A DNA stretch of 64,000 bases from Cloeon dipterum (GCF_949628265.1 NC_088788.1:36460959-36524958), one strand, 5' to 3'; positions 12,401-25,875 are shown, counted from the stretch's first letter. Notes: generated by a model from the letters alone, not told the origin. Program-made: numbers and translations.

Positions 12401-13446
12401 CCCAAGAAAGCCAAAGCATAATAAGGGTGCCTGAACCTTCAACCCCTTTTTCCATCCCTTATTAAAACGAGAAAAATGCGTTTTTTCAGGTTTATAAAGC
12501 AACCGATGTGTACAAACACTTTGAAATGGCTCCAATGGCCATCCTTCTCCCCCCACACCTGTTTGTGAATAATGTGGATCAAAATTTGAGCAGTTAAACT
12601 AGATTCAAATTCAGTGAAATTAATTTTAAGAGCGACTTTGTCCGTAAAGTAGTGGCGTACGTTTTTAACAAATGCGATACTTTTAAGGTTAACGTCATCA
12701 TTTTTGTCTCTGTATTGTAAAACCTCGATTTATTTCTTAATTTAACGAATTTTTCGCACATCACTGAATGAACTGCATGTAAAATGTTCTTAAGTGTTGG
12801 ACTCATCTAGTTAAAAATTTTCAGGTACCACGCGCGGGCCATCTTCACGGTGGAGCTGTCGCTGCGTCGTCCGTCGACGGTGCCGCAGATCAACACGCCG
12901 ACGACGGCGGCGGGCGCGGTCGGGGCCGCGCAGACGACGAACCAGTCGAGCCGGTACGGGCAGACGCTGGCGCTGACGGTGGGTCTGTTCCTGCTGCTGT
13001 GGCTGCCGTTCGTGGGCACGATGGCGTGGGACGTGGTGCGCGACGCGCGGCTGCTGGAGCGCGGGTGGCTGCCGGCCGGGCTGTCGCTGCCCATTTTCGT
13101 GAGCAGCGCGCTCAACCCGTGGGTGTACGGCTACCACAACGCCGAGGTGCGCGTGTCCGTGCAGCGCGTGTGGCACGAGCTGCTGGCCAAGATGGGCCTC
13201 GGCTCGGACAGCGCGTGCCGCAACACCTTCATCACCACCGACGTGCACAGCTACGCGAGCAACGCGCGCCTCTGCGCCGTCTCGCCGCACCACCTGCACC
13301 CCGGCCACCAACAGTGCCACGTGCGCAGCCTGCTCTTGCCCAACAGGGACACCCTCGAGTGCAGCACCCTCGGCAGCGCCGCCAAGGAGACCGTCGTCCA
13401 CCTCGAGGTCGTCGCGCACGCCAGGAGCGCAAAGTCTGACATTTGA
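9453..13446 (+). CDS. Class A (rhodopsin-like) G-protein-coupled receptor, adenosine-receptor-like, 3 coding exons
   Basis: Coding exons are 9453-9967, 11058-11297 and 12825-13446; all splice sites are GT-AG and both introns are phase 2, giving 458 aa. Seven hydrophobic segments are visible. The N-terminus has NxS/T sites at N22 and N46. TM1 (about 63-92) holds the GN motif at 83-84, and TM2 contains D112. TM3 ends in DRF (162-164) in place of DRY. TM4 carries W190. TM5 carries P235 and Y246. TM6 has LWLP (310-313) in place of CWxP. TM7 has NPWVY (349-353). C138 or C143 with C215 could form the usual TM3-ECL2 disulphide. The stretch PLRYNNLVT after TM3 resembles adenosine receptors most, but the ligand is unknown. 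An in-frame TAG at 9429 supports the start at 9453. An acceptor-like CCGCAG just upstream suggests a separate 5' UTR exon. The introns carry repeat families A and B. The receptor would act at the plasma membrane through G proteins. Confidence 0.88.
10031..10389. mobile_element. MITE family A, divergent subfamily copy in GPCR intron 1
   Basis: The left arm from about 10031 and the right arm ending at TTAA 10386-10389 are inverted copies of each other. The shared arm sequence includes ATCGATTnCTGA, TTCGACTTAGGTTAGGCGAC and GACCGGAAGTT. The outer ends match family A (CAATCGATT and a GTCAAAGATGGCCTTTAA terminus), but the inner arms differ from the other six copies, so this is a subfamily. It lies entirely within the first coding intron of the receptor. 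Confidence 0.75.
10436..10905. repeat. Repeat family B, copy 3, in GPCR intron 1
   Basis: The same block order as the copy at 8.8 kb is seen in more diverged form: CTTCAGCTAGTCAGGGGGAG, TTTAGAACTGGATATTTGGAG, ATATGGTGTTCATTCGATTGG, CGAGAGGAGTCCAAA and CCTTTCCATAATTG. Confidence 0.7.
12240..12510. repeat. Repeat family B, copy 4, in GPCR intron 2
   Basis: Shows the core CTTAGAACCCGAGATTTAG facing an inverted counterpart, CCAAGTCTCGGCTTCTAAG, about 65 bases away. These are followed by ATTGCAAAAAACAGCACACC, GTTCGACTTGTCATGACCTCC and TTCAACCCCTTTTTCCATCC. This gives the family its foldback character. Confidence 0.7.
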
Positions 13447-16357
13447 CCCGAGCACGAGGCGCCGCCAACCGCCCTCGACGAGACCATCGTCTGAGTGTGA
13501 TGCCATTTCCGAACACATTTAAGTACATTTTGGTTCGTGCACTATATTTTGCTTTGTCTCGAAATTAGAATGTCCGGAACGAAAAAATTGGTGTGCCAAA
13601 AATGTTCAAAGCAAAAAATCCTATTTCATATTCTCTTGACCCTTGGAAGATAGATGTGGGTACATAGCTGCAAACCCCAAGGCTTAGGATTTTTATTTTA
13701 AAATAATTCATCCCTTGCAATTTCCTCCCCCTTTGTCACCCTATTTTTAATCAGAAATGACGGCATTTATTAGTGTTCTCAAGAAAAAAATGGATACTTG
13801 ATGTACGATGTTACAAACCAACCCGTTTCAATTTCATCCCTTTAAAATAACCCTCATGATAGAAATTATTGAGTTATTTTTATTATTTGGTAAAGTATTT
13901 TTTTATTAATATAATTGAAATAAAACATTTTGGGTCAGCAGTTTGGAATCCTAAAGTGGAATCAGTTGTTACATCAGCCCCTAAAGCATTTGTCGTCCCT
14001 GGTCTTTCATTTATGAGTGATTTGTTTTATTTCTTTGCCTTAAAATATTCCATACAATTTAGCTAATCCTCATTTTTCCATCATAATTCGTCCCCTCAAA
14101 CCTTAAACATCCATTTGTTATTCCATTATCAGGACAAACAAGCGTATTATCTCTCTGTTAACTGAATTTCGCGGCTTCTATCTTAGGAAAGGTGTTAATT
14201 TAAATAAAAATAGATTTTAATGTCAGTAAATGTTTTGGTGAGCGCTTAAAACTATTTTTGTAACTGTGGAAACGGAAACGCATGACAATTTATTCAGAAA
14301 ACTATTTTCTTCGGCAATTTAATCAGTATGATGTATAGCTCTTACTTTTCTGTGAAAATGAATGTGTGAGAAGCAAAAACATACTGCTCTGAGATTATCC
14401 TATGCCCTCTTTTAAACTCAAACTATAATGGCTTTTGCAGAAAATTGCTGGTGTAATATGTATCTGACAAAATGCAAGAAGCAAGTCCAACTGCTCGGAT
14501 TATCGGCGCAACGCCTTGCCAAATGATAAAATATTTATGAATGAATTTTATCATTCACAACTGTTATTTAAAGAAAAAAATCGATAAATAATGTAATCTA
14601 CAAAAATCTTTGATTAACTATAGCATCAGAGATTCATGTGATTCGCTCAAGCATAGGAATTGTAATGAATATAGCGATTTAATATTAGGATTTATTTTTG
14701 CCAGAAGAGATGCATTTAATTAGCGCCGTGTTAATTAGAAAAAAATACAAAAGTGCTTGAATATTAATCGATCGAAATTCGGTAATATATCATAAGAGAT
14801 GAAAAAATGTACAATTAATTATAATTTTAAAGAAGTACGGAGACGAGCAGAGAGTGAGTTTTACGGTATTTCGTGTTTAGTATAACGAGATGTGATATTA
14901 AAATGGTTAAAACGTGTTTGTTAAATAACCCAACCGTGTAGTGAACGAGGAAAATTTATCAGGTCCGTCCATAAGTTCATTCGATTGGAGAACACATTCC
15001 GATGAAATGGAAGCGCGTTAATTTAGGTGTACGCAAAGAAATCTATATGTGTTGCAGAATTTCAAACCTCATCGTCGCAGTGTTGATTAATTGTAATGTT
15101 CCTCTCACGTAACCAAATTTATAATTCGCGCTGTATGAAAACATGTCTACTAATTTATCTCTCTCACACAGTTCTCACAAGACTCCATTATTTAAAAGAT
15201 GGCCTACAAGGGAATTGCTGAAAAATGTGACTGGATCTCAAAAGGAAATAATAAATTTATCCTTAGTGTTTGCTCGAGCTTTTCTTTTTCTTTTTAAAAG
15301 AGACCTTCGCCCCGCCGAGTTTCCCCTTCTGTTGCCAGCAGCAGCAAAAAGGGCCACGCTGATTGATCTAGACAATGATTTATCGGCATTTGCAGAACAA
15401 GCAGAGCAATGGACCATTGCAAAGACCAGCAGAGTGGATACGACACCACTTATATCTTTTCCTCTTGGCTGCAGCTCGTATTATGGTCGAATTTATTTCT
15501 ACACATCTATTTACGTCTAGCTGCATGTGTGTTCTTTCTTTTGGTTATTTTTTTCTTTTTCAATATTACAGATTTAATAACACTTTCAGAACGTTCTTTA
15601 CGGTATAAATTGATGAAAGAAAATATTAAAAAGCACAGGAACAGCTAAAAATTGTAATATTGGCAATTTATAGATAAGGAAATCAAAACAATCTTTAATG
15701 TCTAACGAGCTGACGAATTGTCACTGGTCAAATAAGGCATGAGGTCCAAGCAAAACCAGAAATCTTTCTTTAACTGTGGACGTATATGAACATTTCAAAG
15801 TGGTGTATTCCTTTTTCTTTTCGTTAATCATGATTTTTTTTGACTTCATCAAGTTTTGCAAATATATTACCAACTCCAAATCTCCAAATTTTGTCCTCAG
15901 ATCCGTGACATGACCTTTCTTCTGTTTTTTTTAATTAATTAATTAACAACAAAGATTTTCAGGACATATTTTATTGATATAAAAAATTGAAACACAACAT
16001 TCCTCAATATATATCAAATTATTTCAAACCAAAGAATATAAAAATTTCTCAGCCCGATAGACAGGGGTGAGCAAACATGGTATTTTAATTTTGGCTTATC
16101 AACCAGAGATTAGTCCTTGGTAAATGTGCAATAAGATAGCAGTCTTTGCAAATCACAATATTGAATAAAAACAAGTCTAGTTTGTCGGGAAAAGAAAGGG
16201 ATTATAGGTCAAAAGAATAAAAGTCCTGCTGCATTTGATGAATGCGGTCAAACTGAAATGGATTTGATTTCTGTGGACGATGCAAAACATCTTAAGATTT
16301 CTTCCCTTTCCCCTGGAGCAAGCCCATCCCTAACAGAAGAAGCTAACTGAAAATAAA
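13447..16357. other. AT-rich 3' flank of the GPCR
   Basis: The sequence turns sharply AT-rich after the receptor stop codon. It probably includes the receptor 3' UTR up to a polyadenylation signal at 13.92 kb or beyond. No other gene or repeat family is visible. Confidence 0.5.
13919..13924 (+). terminator. Candidate polyadenylation signal (AATAAA) for the GPCR
   Basis: An AATAAA hexamer lies about 470 bases after the receptor stop codon, in an AT-rich flank with no other gene. A TAAATAAAAAT tract near 14200 is an alternative. Without transcript data the choice is open. Confidence 0.3.
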
Positions 16358-16832
16358 AGCTACCCCTCAGGGTGCAGAGGCAAAAGTGGTGACCTATAAT
16401 ATTGTATATATACACACACTGTGACAAAACGAAACAGGACTTAAATATGAAAAAGAAAAAAGGCAAACTGACATGCCTTTCGCTCCAACGGGGTGTCATC
16501 AGCAGACTTTTAACTCCACCTTTAACACACGTGACCGTACAGAGAGTCAAGTTATCAAGCAAGCGAGCCGCCACCGTTCAATTTAAATAATCATCAATAC
16601 GTAAATAACTAGCTTTTAACTTGATTTAGTTGAGCAGACGGCGATCTGCTGTCAACAAGGGAAAAACACCTATCTCTCCCACTATAAGTCCAGCTGGGGG
16701 AGGAAATTGGTGCGTTTTACTTGAAAATTTCCTTCTAACAATCTTTTTTTCTTGGTTACTTCAAATTATTTGAAATTAGTACCAATCAGCGCCTTCTAAT
16801 TTTTTGCAAATTTTAAAATTACATTTATAATA
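16358..16832. repeat. Duplicated segment, copy A (partner of 17015-17445)
   Basis: This is a direct, imperfect copy of the SAYSD1 3' flank, about 650 bases further from the gene, with blocks of identity in the same order and many small indels. It contains no recognisable gene. On the minus strand it carries CTGATGA followed 14 bases later by GAAA, a hammerhead-like spacing, but the intervening bases do not pair well. Confidence 0.75.
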
Positions 16833-17014
16833 ATTTCAATTAAATTAAGACGAATGATCGCGTTAATGAAAGCGTGCTTTGAAATGGATCAACTTAAACC
16901 TAGGTGGCGGGCTTGTTCCATTTTAGGTTTTATCATCTTTTATTCTTTCTTTAGCGATAGAATAATATTATAAGCTTCACAATTATTTAAAAAAATTATC
17001 ACTTCTTGTTAAAA

Positions 17015-17445
17015 AAGCCACCCCTCAGGGCGCAGATTTTCAGAAGCAGGAGAGGTGACCCAGACCCATTTATATACACTGTGACAAAATGAAACAGGAC
17101 TTTAATATGAAAAAACAAAAAAGGAACCTACACTATTAACTTGCCCCAGCAGGGTGTCATCAGTCACACTTTAACTCACCTGGAAAGCACACGTCAGCGA
17201 GCAAGCCAGCCGCCGCCGTTAAGTTAAATTTCAAATAAATAGAACGCTTTTAGAGCTGTAGAGCAGACGGCACTCAAGAGTAACGCACACTTATCCTTAT
17301 TTTAGTCCAGCAATAGGAGAAAATAAATTGTGTTTTACTTGTGAATTTCCTTTTAACAATCTTTATCTCATGGCTACTCAAATAATTTGAAATTGATACC
17401 GATCTACGCATTGTAATTTTTGGCAAATTTTAATATAAACATTAA
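17015..17445. repeat. Duplicated segment, copy B: 3' flank of SAYSD1
   Basis: This segment aligns in the same orientation with 16358-16832. Shared blocks include AGCNACCCCTCAGGG, CACTGTGACAAAA, AAACAGGACTT, GGTGTCATCAG, GAGCAGACGGC and TTTACTTG. It ends four bases short of the SAYSD1 stop codon on the minus strand, so it is probably that gene's 3' UTR. No coding similarity to SAYSD1 is visible beside copy A, so only the flank appears to be duplicated. Confidence 0.75.
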
Positions 17446-17449
17446 TCGG

Positions 17450-18081
17450 TCATCTTCGCACGCTGGCGGGGCCGCCGCGGATTTCCCTCTCGAACTGCTC
17501 GGCAGTGAGAGATCCGTCGATGGCCTGACAATTGGGGTTGAAAACGGAGTAGGCGCTCGGCTCGTTGGGCTTTCGCGGCCTCGTCCTGGTGCACATGTAG
17601 ACGAAGAAGATGGCGGAAATGAGGCAGTAGGCCAGGGCCAGTTCCAGCTGGTAGGACACAAGCAAGAGGGTCAGCCACAGCAGAGCCAGCAGGAGGGTCG
17701 TGCCTCGTTTGATGCGCCCCGAAATGATTCCCTCCCTTAAGTGCTCATCCTCCTCTGCCTCCCACGCCTCCTCATCGCCGGCCAATATCAAATTCCTTCG
17801 GCCGGAAGGGAAAGAAACTGCAGCAGGCGCAGCAGGAGCAGGTAAGAAGGGCTGAAATTTAATTATAAATTTAATATTTAATATCATAGACATTAAATAA
17901 TATCGACGATTTTGCATTAAATTAAAACTACCTCGCGCTCCGGTGTCGACGTGTTTAGCTCCATTTTCTGCTCATCTGCTGTGACGCCGGCAGTAAATAT
18001 TTTTTGCAATTTACTTTTGGCTTCGTCAATGAGTTCTTGTCTGCGCCTTCTAGCCCTGTACTCTCTTAGTTTCTCCTCCAT
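17450..18081 (-). CDS. Saysd1: SAYSvFN domain-containing protein 1 (SAYSD1) orthologue, 2 exons
   Basis: The exons are 18081-17932 and 17851-17450 with a phase-0 GT-AG intron of 80 bases. The product is 183 aa, the same length as I recall for human SAYSD1. The N-terminus is a basic helix with the start MEEKLREYRARR, close to the vertebrate start. Two adjacent hydrophobic stretches at about 101-118 and 120-136 form a membrane hairpin. They are followed by the family signature SAYSVFN at 149-155 and the conserved tail NPNCQAIDGSLTAEQFERE. In mammals SAYSD1 is an ER membrane protein reported to recognise UFMylated ribosomes during translocation quality control; the same role here is inferred from orthology. 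The signature and length leave little doubt. The stop codon directly abuts a sequence that is duplicated further downstream (copy B, 17015-17445). Confidence 0.94.
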
Positions 18082-18399
18082 TCCTTCCGAAATTAATTGT
18101 TTTCATCCCACAGCGGTTTAGTACAACAACAATGTTATGACACTGAAGTGACTTGCCCTGTTCTGTTTTTGTTGTCGTCGCCCAGTGAAAAGTGGGCGTG
18201 TCACGACAACTCAAGCCAGCAAACAGTCAGCGAAAATGCCGAGAGATGGAGCTTATGTCCAGGACAAGTGAAAAGTAAAAGGCATATTAAGTTAAATCTT
18301 GTTACTGACTGAAACAAGCACTAATTGACCGAAAACTTGGACTTTCCCACATTTGCGGATAGTATGGGCAAAATCGAATTTCACGAGTATTTTAATTTT

Positions 18400-18730
18400 T
18401 GAGTTTTCTCCCAGTTGGATCAAAAGTTGGTCGCAGAATAAAATTTTTGACACCGCATTCAACTCGTCTCGTCAAAGTGAATAACTTTCTGTTGAAGTCG
18501 TAGGTCAAAGGTCAAGGTCACTTAACTGAAAGTTTCGAAAAGGAAATAAAAATTAATTGGAAAAATGTTTGCACGCCAAAATCTTAGTTTCTAATGGTCG
18601 GATTTTCAAAAACCGCACACCACTAGACAGGAATCTACACTAGACTACTCTCAACCCCCCCCCCCCCTAGATAGCCGAAGCCAAAACATTTAACCCTGGC
18701 CTTTTTGCACCCTCAAAAAATAAGATGTTT
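18400..18730. repeat. Repeat family B, copy 5, between SAYSD1 and maltase
   Basis: A degraded copy in the opposite arm orientation: GGATCAAAAGTTGG, AGGTCAAAGGTCAAGGTCA, AAAATCTTAGTTTCTAATGG, AAAAACCGCACACCACTAGAC and TAGATAGCCGAAG. It fills much of the 0.9-kb gap between the two genes. Confidence 0.55.
18655..18668. repeat. Poly-C tract inside a family B copy
   Basis: An uninterrupted run of about 14 C residues lies within the family B remnant between SAYSD1 and the maltase gene. It is probably a slippage product. Confidence 0.8.
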
Positions 18731-18908
18731 TAGTTGCACCTCACTGCGCAACGGCCGGGATTTATTGTTCCTGCTGCTATCTAGAGGAGATTATGACGAG
18801 TTGAAAAATGTATTCTTCATTTTAGTTAAAAATTTTATAGAAGATAAAATATGTAAATTTTATTAAGATATTGGTATAAAGAAAAGATTAAATTGTAAAT
18901 TTTTGTTT

Positions 18909-18914
18909 TTATTA
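18909..18914 (-). terminator. Polyadenylation signal of the maltase gene
   Basis: The minus strand reads AATAAA about 80 bases after the maltase stop codon, followed by A-rich sequence. It is the first canonical hexamer after the stop. Confidence 0.6.
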
Positions 18915-18993
18915 GATACATTTATGTACAAAAATGGTATAAAAATTTCACATTCGAAAAAATGGTCGTCGTCAGCAGATTAACGAAAGCGAT

Positions 18994-22728
<3,735 letters not shown>

Positions 22729-23080
22729 TTATTGGCTCCACAGCTGCGTTTTGATTTCGCGCTGTACCTCTCAAATCATGGACGTGGATTCGACCGAGAC
22801 CCCTTCGTTATCGCTGATTTAAGTGATAAGCATATTGATTTGAAGAACTGGGATTTCCAAATAAATATAATTTTTGATTGCTGAGATCGTTTAACTGTAT
22901 TAACAGACTTAACAGACAAATTTGTTGCTCATCATTTTTTCTAGATTTTTTAAATATACCTGTTTAGTTTGTTCAGTGTTCAAGGTAACTGTAATATAAT
23001 TAGGAAACTTATTTTTTTATTAATATTATGCAAATTGAATTTAAAGGATTTTCCCAGCTTTTGATTTATTCTTTAAAGTA

Positions 23081-23107
23081 CAGTATGACCACTTATATTT
23101 TGAGACT
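23081..23107 (+). repeat. Left terminal inverted repeat of the mariner-like element
   Basis: This 27-bp terminus begins with CAGT, directly after TA at 23079-23080, and is repeated in inverted orientation at 24359-24385. Confidence 0.93.
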
Positions 23108-23204
23108 CTTCCATGTTTTATTTAAAATGGCTGCTTAACAAAAACTACTTAAGTTAGGCGGACGTCATTTACATCACAGCTTTATTACACGTTTGGTTAC
23201 ACAT

Positions 23205-24227
23205 TTATTCGATATGGGCTCCATTTTTCTCAATCACGGCCTCCAGACGGGGTCGGACTCGGCTGGAAACCCTTTGAAGGTACTCTTCATCCATTGCACG
23301 CCATGCCTTCTTGATGGAGGTCTTCAGGGCTTCAATATTGGGGTGAGGCTTCTTGTAAGCATCCGCCTCGACTTTTGCCCAAACACTAAAGTCGAGGGGG
23401 TTCAGATCTGGTGAGCTAGCAGGCCACATCGTCTTGGACCAGAAGCCCGGCAGGTGCTGGTTTAGCCAATCTTGAGTCTTTTTGGACGTATGGGCCGGCG
23501 CACCATCTTTTTGGAATGTGATTTTTGTGTCCGACCCATATGTTGACTTCACCCAAGGCAGAACTTGCTTTTTTAAAATGTCTAAGTAGACCTCAGTGTT
23601 CACTTTAAGCCCTTGTTTTATGAACACTGGATTCATCTTCTTGCCATCAGATGCGACAAGTCCAAAGACCATAACACCAGCAGGATGCTTAGTTTTGAAC
23701 GAAAATCGGATATTTTCTGGTACCTCAGATGCAGGTGACTTGCTCAGATACCTGTCAGTTCGGCTATTGGAAACTGCATCGACAGTGAACATCTTTTCAT
23801 CTGAATACAAAATAACACGGCGTTTCGTGCCTTTCTTCAAATCGGATAGCAGCTTCCTACTTCTTTCCACTCTCGCTTCCTTTTGTTTGGTCGTAATCAA
23901 ATGTCTCTTGGTCCTGGCCCTCGACACGTACTTCAGATCATTTTTCACTATTTTTCGGACCGTTTCGCGGCCCGCTGCGTACGAGCGTACGATTTTTCTA
24001 ATGGAAATCAGCGGATTTCGTTTAATCTTCATGCGAATGGCCCTCATCAATGCTGGAGTGCGGACGGGCGTTGATTTTGCATTTCGGGGCTTCCTTGGGG
24101 TCGGGGCAGTATCACCAATAGCTTTGATGCGGAAGACGGTTGCCCTGGAGCATTTGGTGAGGGCCATAATGTCCCGAATCGAGCGTTGGGCGCGGAGCAG
24201 CGAAAGGATTTTCTGCTTGTCGTGCAT
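23205..24227 (-). CDS. Mariner-like transposase, DD37D catalytic triad, 340 aa
   Basis: This single uninterrupted frame fills the mariner-like element. The N-terminus has two helix-turn-helix segments (about 5-37 and 72-100), separated by a basic TPRKPRNAK linker; they would bind the terminal inverted repeats. The catalytic domain shows YSDEKMF (D143), QKDGAPAHTS (D241) and SPDLNPLDF (D279). There are 37 residues between the second and third aspartates, so this is a DD37D enzyme, the spacing known from the maT group, rather than the DD34D of classical mariners. No stop or frameshift is present and the length is full. The enzyme would excise and insert the element at TA dinucleotides in the nucleus. 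Whether it is active is untested. Confidence 0.97.
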   Translation of the reverse strand: MHDKQKILSLLRAQRSIRDIMALTKCSRATVFRIKAIGDTAPTPRKPRNAKSTPVRTPALMRAIRMKIKRNPLISIRKIVRSYAAGRETVRKIVKNDLKYVSRARTKRHLITTKQKEARVERSRKLLSDLKKGTKRRVILYSDEKMFTVDAVSNSRTDRYLSKSPASEVPENIRFSFKTKHPAGVMVFGLVASDGKKMNPVFIKQGLKVNTEVYLDILKKQVLPWVKSTYGSDTKITFQKDGAPAHTSKKTQDWLNQHLPGFWSKTMWPASSPDLNPLDFSVWAKVEADAYKKPHPNIEALKTSIKKAWRAMDEEYLQRVSSRVRPRLEAVIEKNGAHIE

Positions 24228-24358
24228 GTTGCATACCTACTAAGGGTCTGAGGTGATTTTCGCGCCATTATAGTAAAAGAGCTTAAAGTGGGGAGTTGAA
24301 TGATACAAATTTGGCGCGAAACGCATAAATAGTTCAAAAGTTATGCGCATGCAAAGTT

Positions 24359-24385
24359 AGTCTCAAAATATAAGTGGTCATACTG
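24359..24385 (-). repeat. Right terminal inverted repeat of the mariner-like element
   Basis: This is the inverted copy of the 23081-23107 terminus, followed directly by TA at 24386-24387. Confidence 0.93.
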
Positions 24386-24455
24386 TAAACATGTTTCAAA
24401 GCAAATTTCTCTGTTTTTTCTTTGCAAAACAAATTGAGGTAATTTAAAGAAGCAT

Positions 24456-24824
24456 AAAAACCGTCTTTGACGAAGTTTCTGAGTACACCCAACTGATTCT
24501 TGAGGGTCGGATTAGGTGTAGGGGATATTTTTTCCGACGAAAGGGTGCAGCGTGACGTGCGTAGCACAATTAGAACTTTTTACCGCCAAAACAATATGAA
24601 TGCGAGAGCTGCTCATGCGTCAGAGCTGGCAGAATCTGACAAATTTAAGTCATTCGTAAGGGCGGTCTCTCGGCAAGTGCTCAAACCAGCTCTGACGCAT
24701 GCGCTGTTTGGCGGGGGAAAAAGTTTGCACGTCGCGCTGGACGTTTTGGTCGGAAAAAATATACCTAATGCGACCCTCAAGAATAGATTGGTGTACTCAG
24801 AAACTTCGTCAAAGACGTCATTAA
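24456..24824. mobile_element. MITE family A copy 3
   Basis: This is a palindromic element with arms containing ACCGTCTTTGACGAAGTTTC, GCAGCGTGACGTGCGTAGCA, CCGCCAAAACAATATGAATG and the inverted counterparts. The left terminal TTAA has decayed (ATAAAAACC), while the right end reads CATTAAAT. It lies between the mariner-like element and the 3' end of the 240-aa gene. Confidence 0.85.
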
Positions 24825-24857
24825 ATTGGTTATTTTAACAATAGTTCACAGCTCATT

Positions 24858-24863
24858 TTTATT
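24858..24863 (-). terminator. Polyadenylation signal of the 240-aa gene
   Basis: AATAAA on the minus strand lies about 97 bases after the stop codon. The message would end just short of the family A MITE at 24456-24824. Confidence 0.5.
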
Positions 24864-24959
24864 CTCCAATAATCACCGCAAACACCATTAATGTTTCTGT
24901 GTCTTGATGGTCAGTAAAACAATTGATAGAATTTTGGAGTGTTGAAATTAGGACACATT

Positions 24960-25768
24960 TTACAAATATTTTAGAGCATCCAGGAACGAAAAGATGCTAA
25001 TAATGGCAAAATACGCGAGTGACGGAATGCCAATGACAGCCCCCACAATAGCGAGGACATCGTCAGGATAAAATGCATACGCGATCCCTAATGCGGTTGC
25101 AATTACCGTGCCCAATAAGGCCAGTAACCAAATTTTGGCGAGTATTTGGTTTTTCCGTGACGAACTGGGCGAGAATCCAAATTCGACGAGCGTTTCCATT
25201 CCTGTCGGAGCCAGGGTGTACCTCCCGTTCGCGGGGAAGCAAATTTGGCCAGGCAGGATTCGGTTGGCACCCAAGAACGAGTTCCAGTCTGAGTAAACTC
25301 TATAGTTTTTGTCAATAAATTTGGTTTCGCCACCGCCTTCCACGCGAAACACCAATTCTTCCACAGTCTGTTTCTTCCATTCCAACACAATCAGGACCAA
25401 ATTGATGTGCACGTTCTGATTGGGGAAATGCTTGACTATCTGAAAGGTCACGAAAAAATCAATTTCATTTTCTCATCCTAACCAGACTGTAAAAACAAAT
25501 TTTAGTGCACCACAAAAAATAAGACCTTGTTGGCAATAATATTGACGGTCGCTCTCTCTGTCCTGGAGAGGCCAAGATCTGATAAGGAGGCGTTCTCGGC
25601 AGCGGCACTACAATGGAAAATGTGTTCGGCGACCATGAGCGTCAAAGAGAGTTTCATCTCTGCCGGCACACCGCGCCAAACCACCTTGTAGCCCAGCGTG
25701 GTGTAAAATTCGCACTGCCGTCTCTTCGCCTCCGCTTGCCAATTTTCTGGGTCGATCATTTCGGCCAT
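24960..25768 (-). CDS. Uncharacterised protein with a C-terminal two-helix membrane hairpin, 2 exons
   Basis: The coding exons are 25768-25526 and 25439-24960 with a phase-0 GT-AG intron of 86 bases, giving 240 aa. I do not recognise the family. The first 180 residues are soluble-looking, with a charged start (MAEMIDPENWQAEAKRRQ) and beta-rich middle. The last 60 residues hold two hydrophobic segments, about 182-204 and 208-235, separated only by PDD, which suggests a helical hairpin in a membrane. There is no signal peptide. A TAA lies in frame six bases before the ATG, and a strong acceptor (TTTTTCCTCTTAG) precedes it, so the start is firm and a 5' UTR exon upstream is likely. Donor-like GTGAGT sites on the minus strand at 26330-26325 and 26220-26215 could end such an exon. 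Two GATA motifs (25865-25875) lie upstream. Confidence 0.75.
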
Positions 25769-25864
25769 GATTTACCGGCTAAGAGGAAAAAGCTGCGTGC
25801 TGCCAGCTTTCAGCTATACACTCTCAAATCTGATGAAGCACATTAATACCGGGCAGTTTCGATT

Positions 25865-25875
25865 ATCTTATCACA
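25865..25875 (-). promoter_or_regulatory. Paired GATA motifs upstream of the 240-aa gene
   Basis: The plus strand reads ATTATCTTATC, giving GATAAG and GATAAT on the coding strand about 100 bases upstream of the ATG. The maltase gene has similar motifs, so both genes may respond to a GATA factor; this is inference. Confidence 0.3.

Larger units (their letters stand above)
23081..24385 (-). mobile_element. Complete mariner-like (Tc1/mariner superfamily, DD37D) transposon
   Basis: The element is 1305 bp and is flanked on both sides by TA (23079-23080 and 24386-24387), the expected target duplication. Both ends carry the same 27-bp inverted repeat, beginning CAGTATGACCACTTATATTT and ending TGAGACT; the two copies are identical as read. 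The single internal gene is an intact transposase on the minus strand. Perfect ends plus an open reading frame indicate a recent insertion. It sits about 500 bp upstream of the maltase start and only about 70 bp from a family A MITE. Confidence 0.95.

Noticed and set aside
12811-13518. Long open frame of 235 codons on the minus strand
   Set aside because: It lies antisense to the third GPCR exon and results from GC-rich third positions there. It has no domain, and the plus strand has clear TM6-TM7 motifs.
23596-24243. Plus-strand open frame of 215 codons
   Set aside because: It is antisense to the mariner transposase, whose motifs and terminal repeats explain the DNA.
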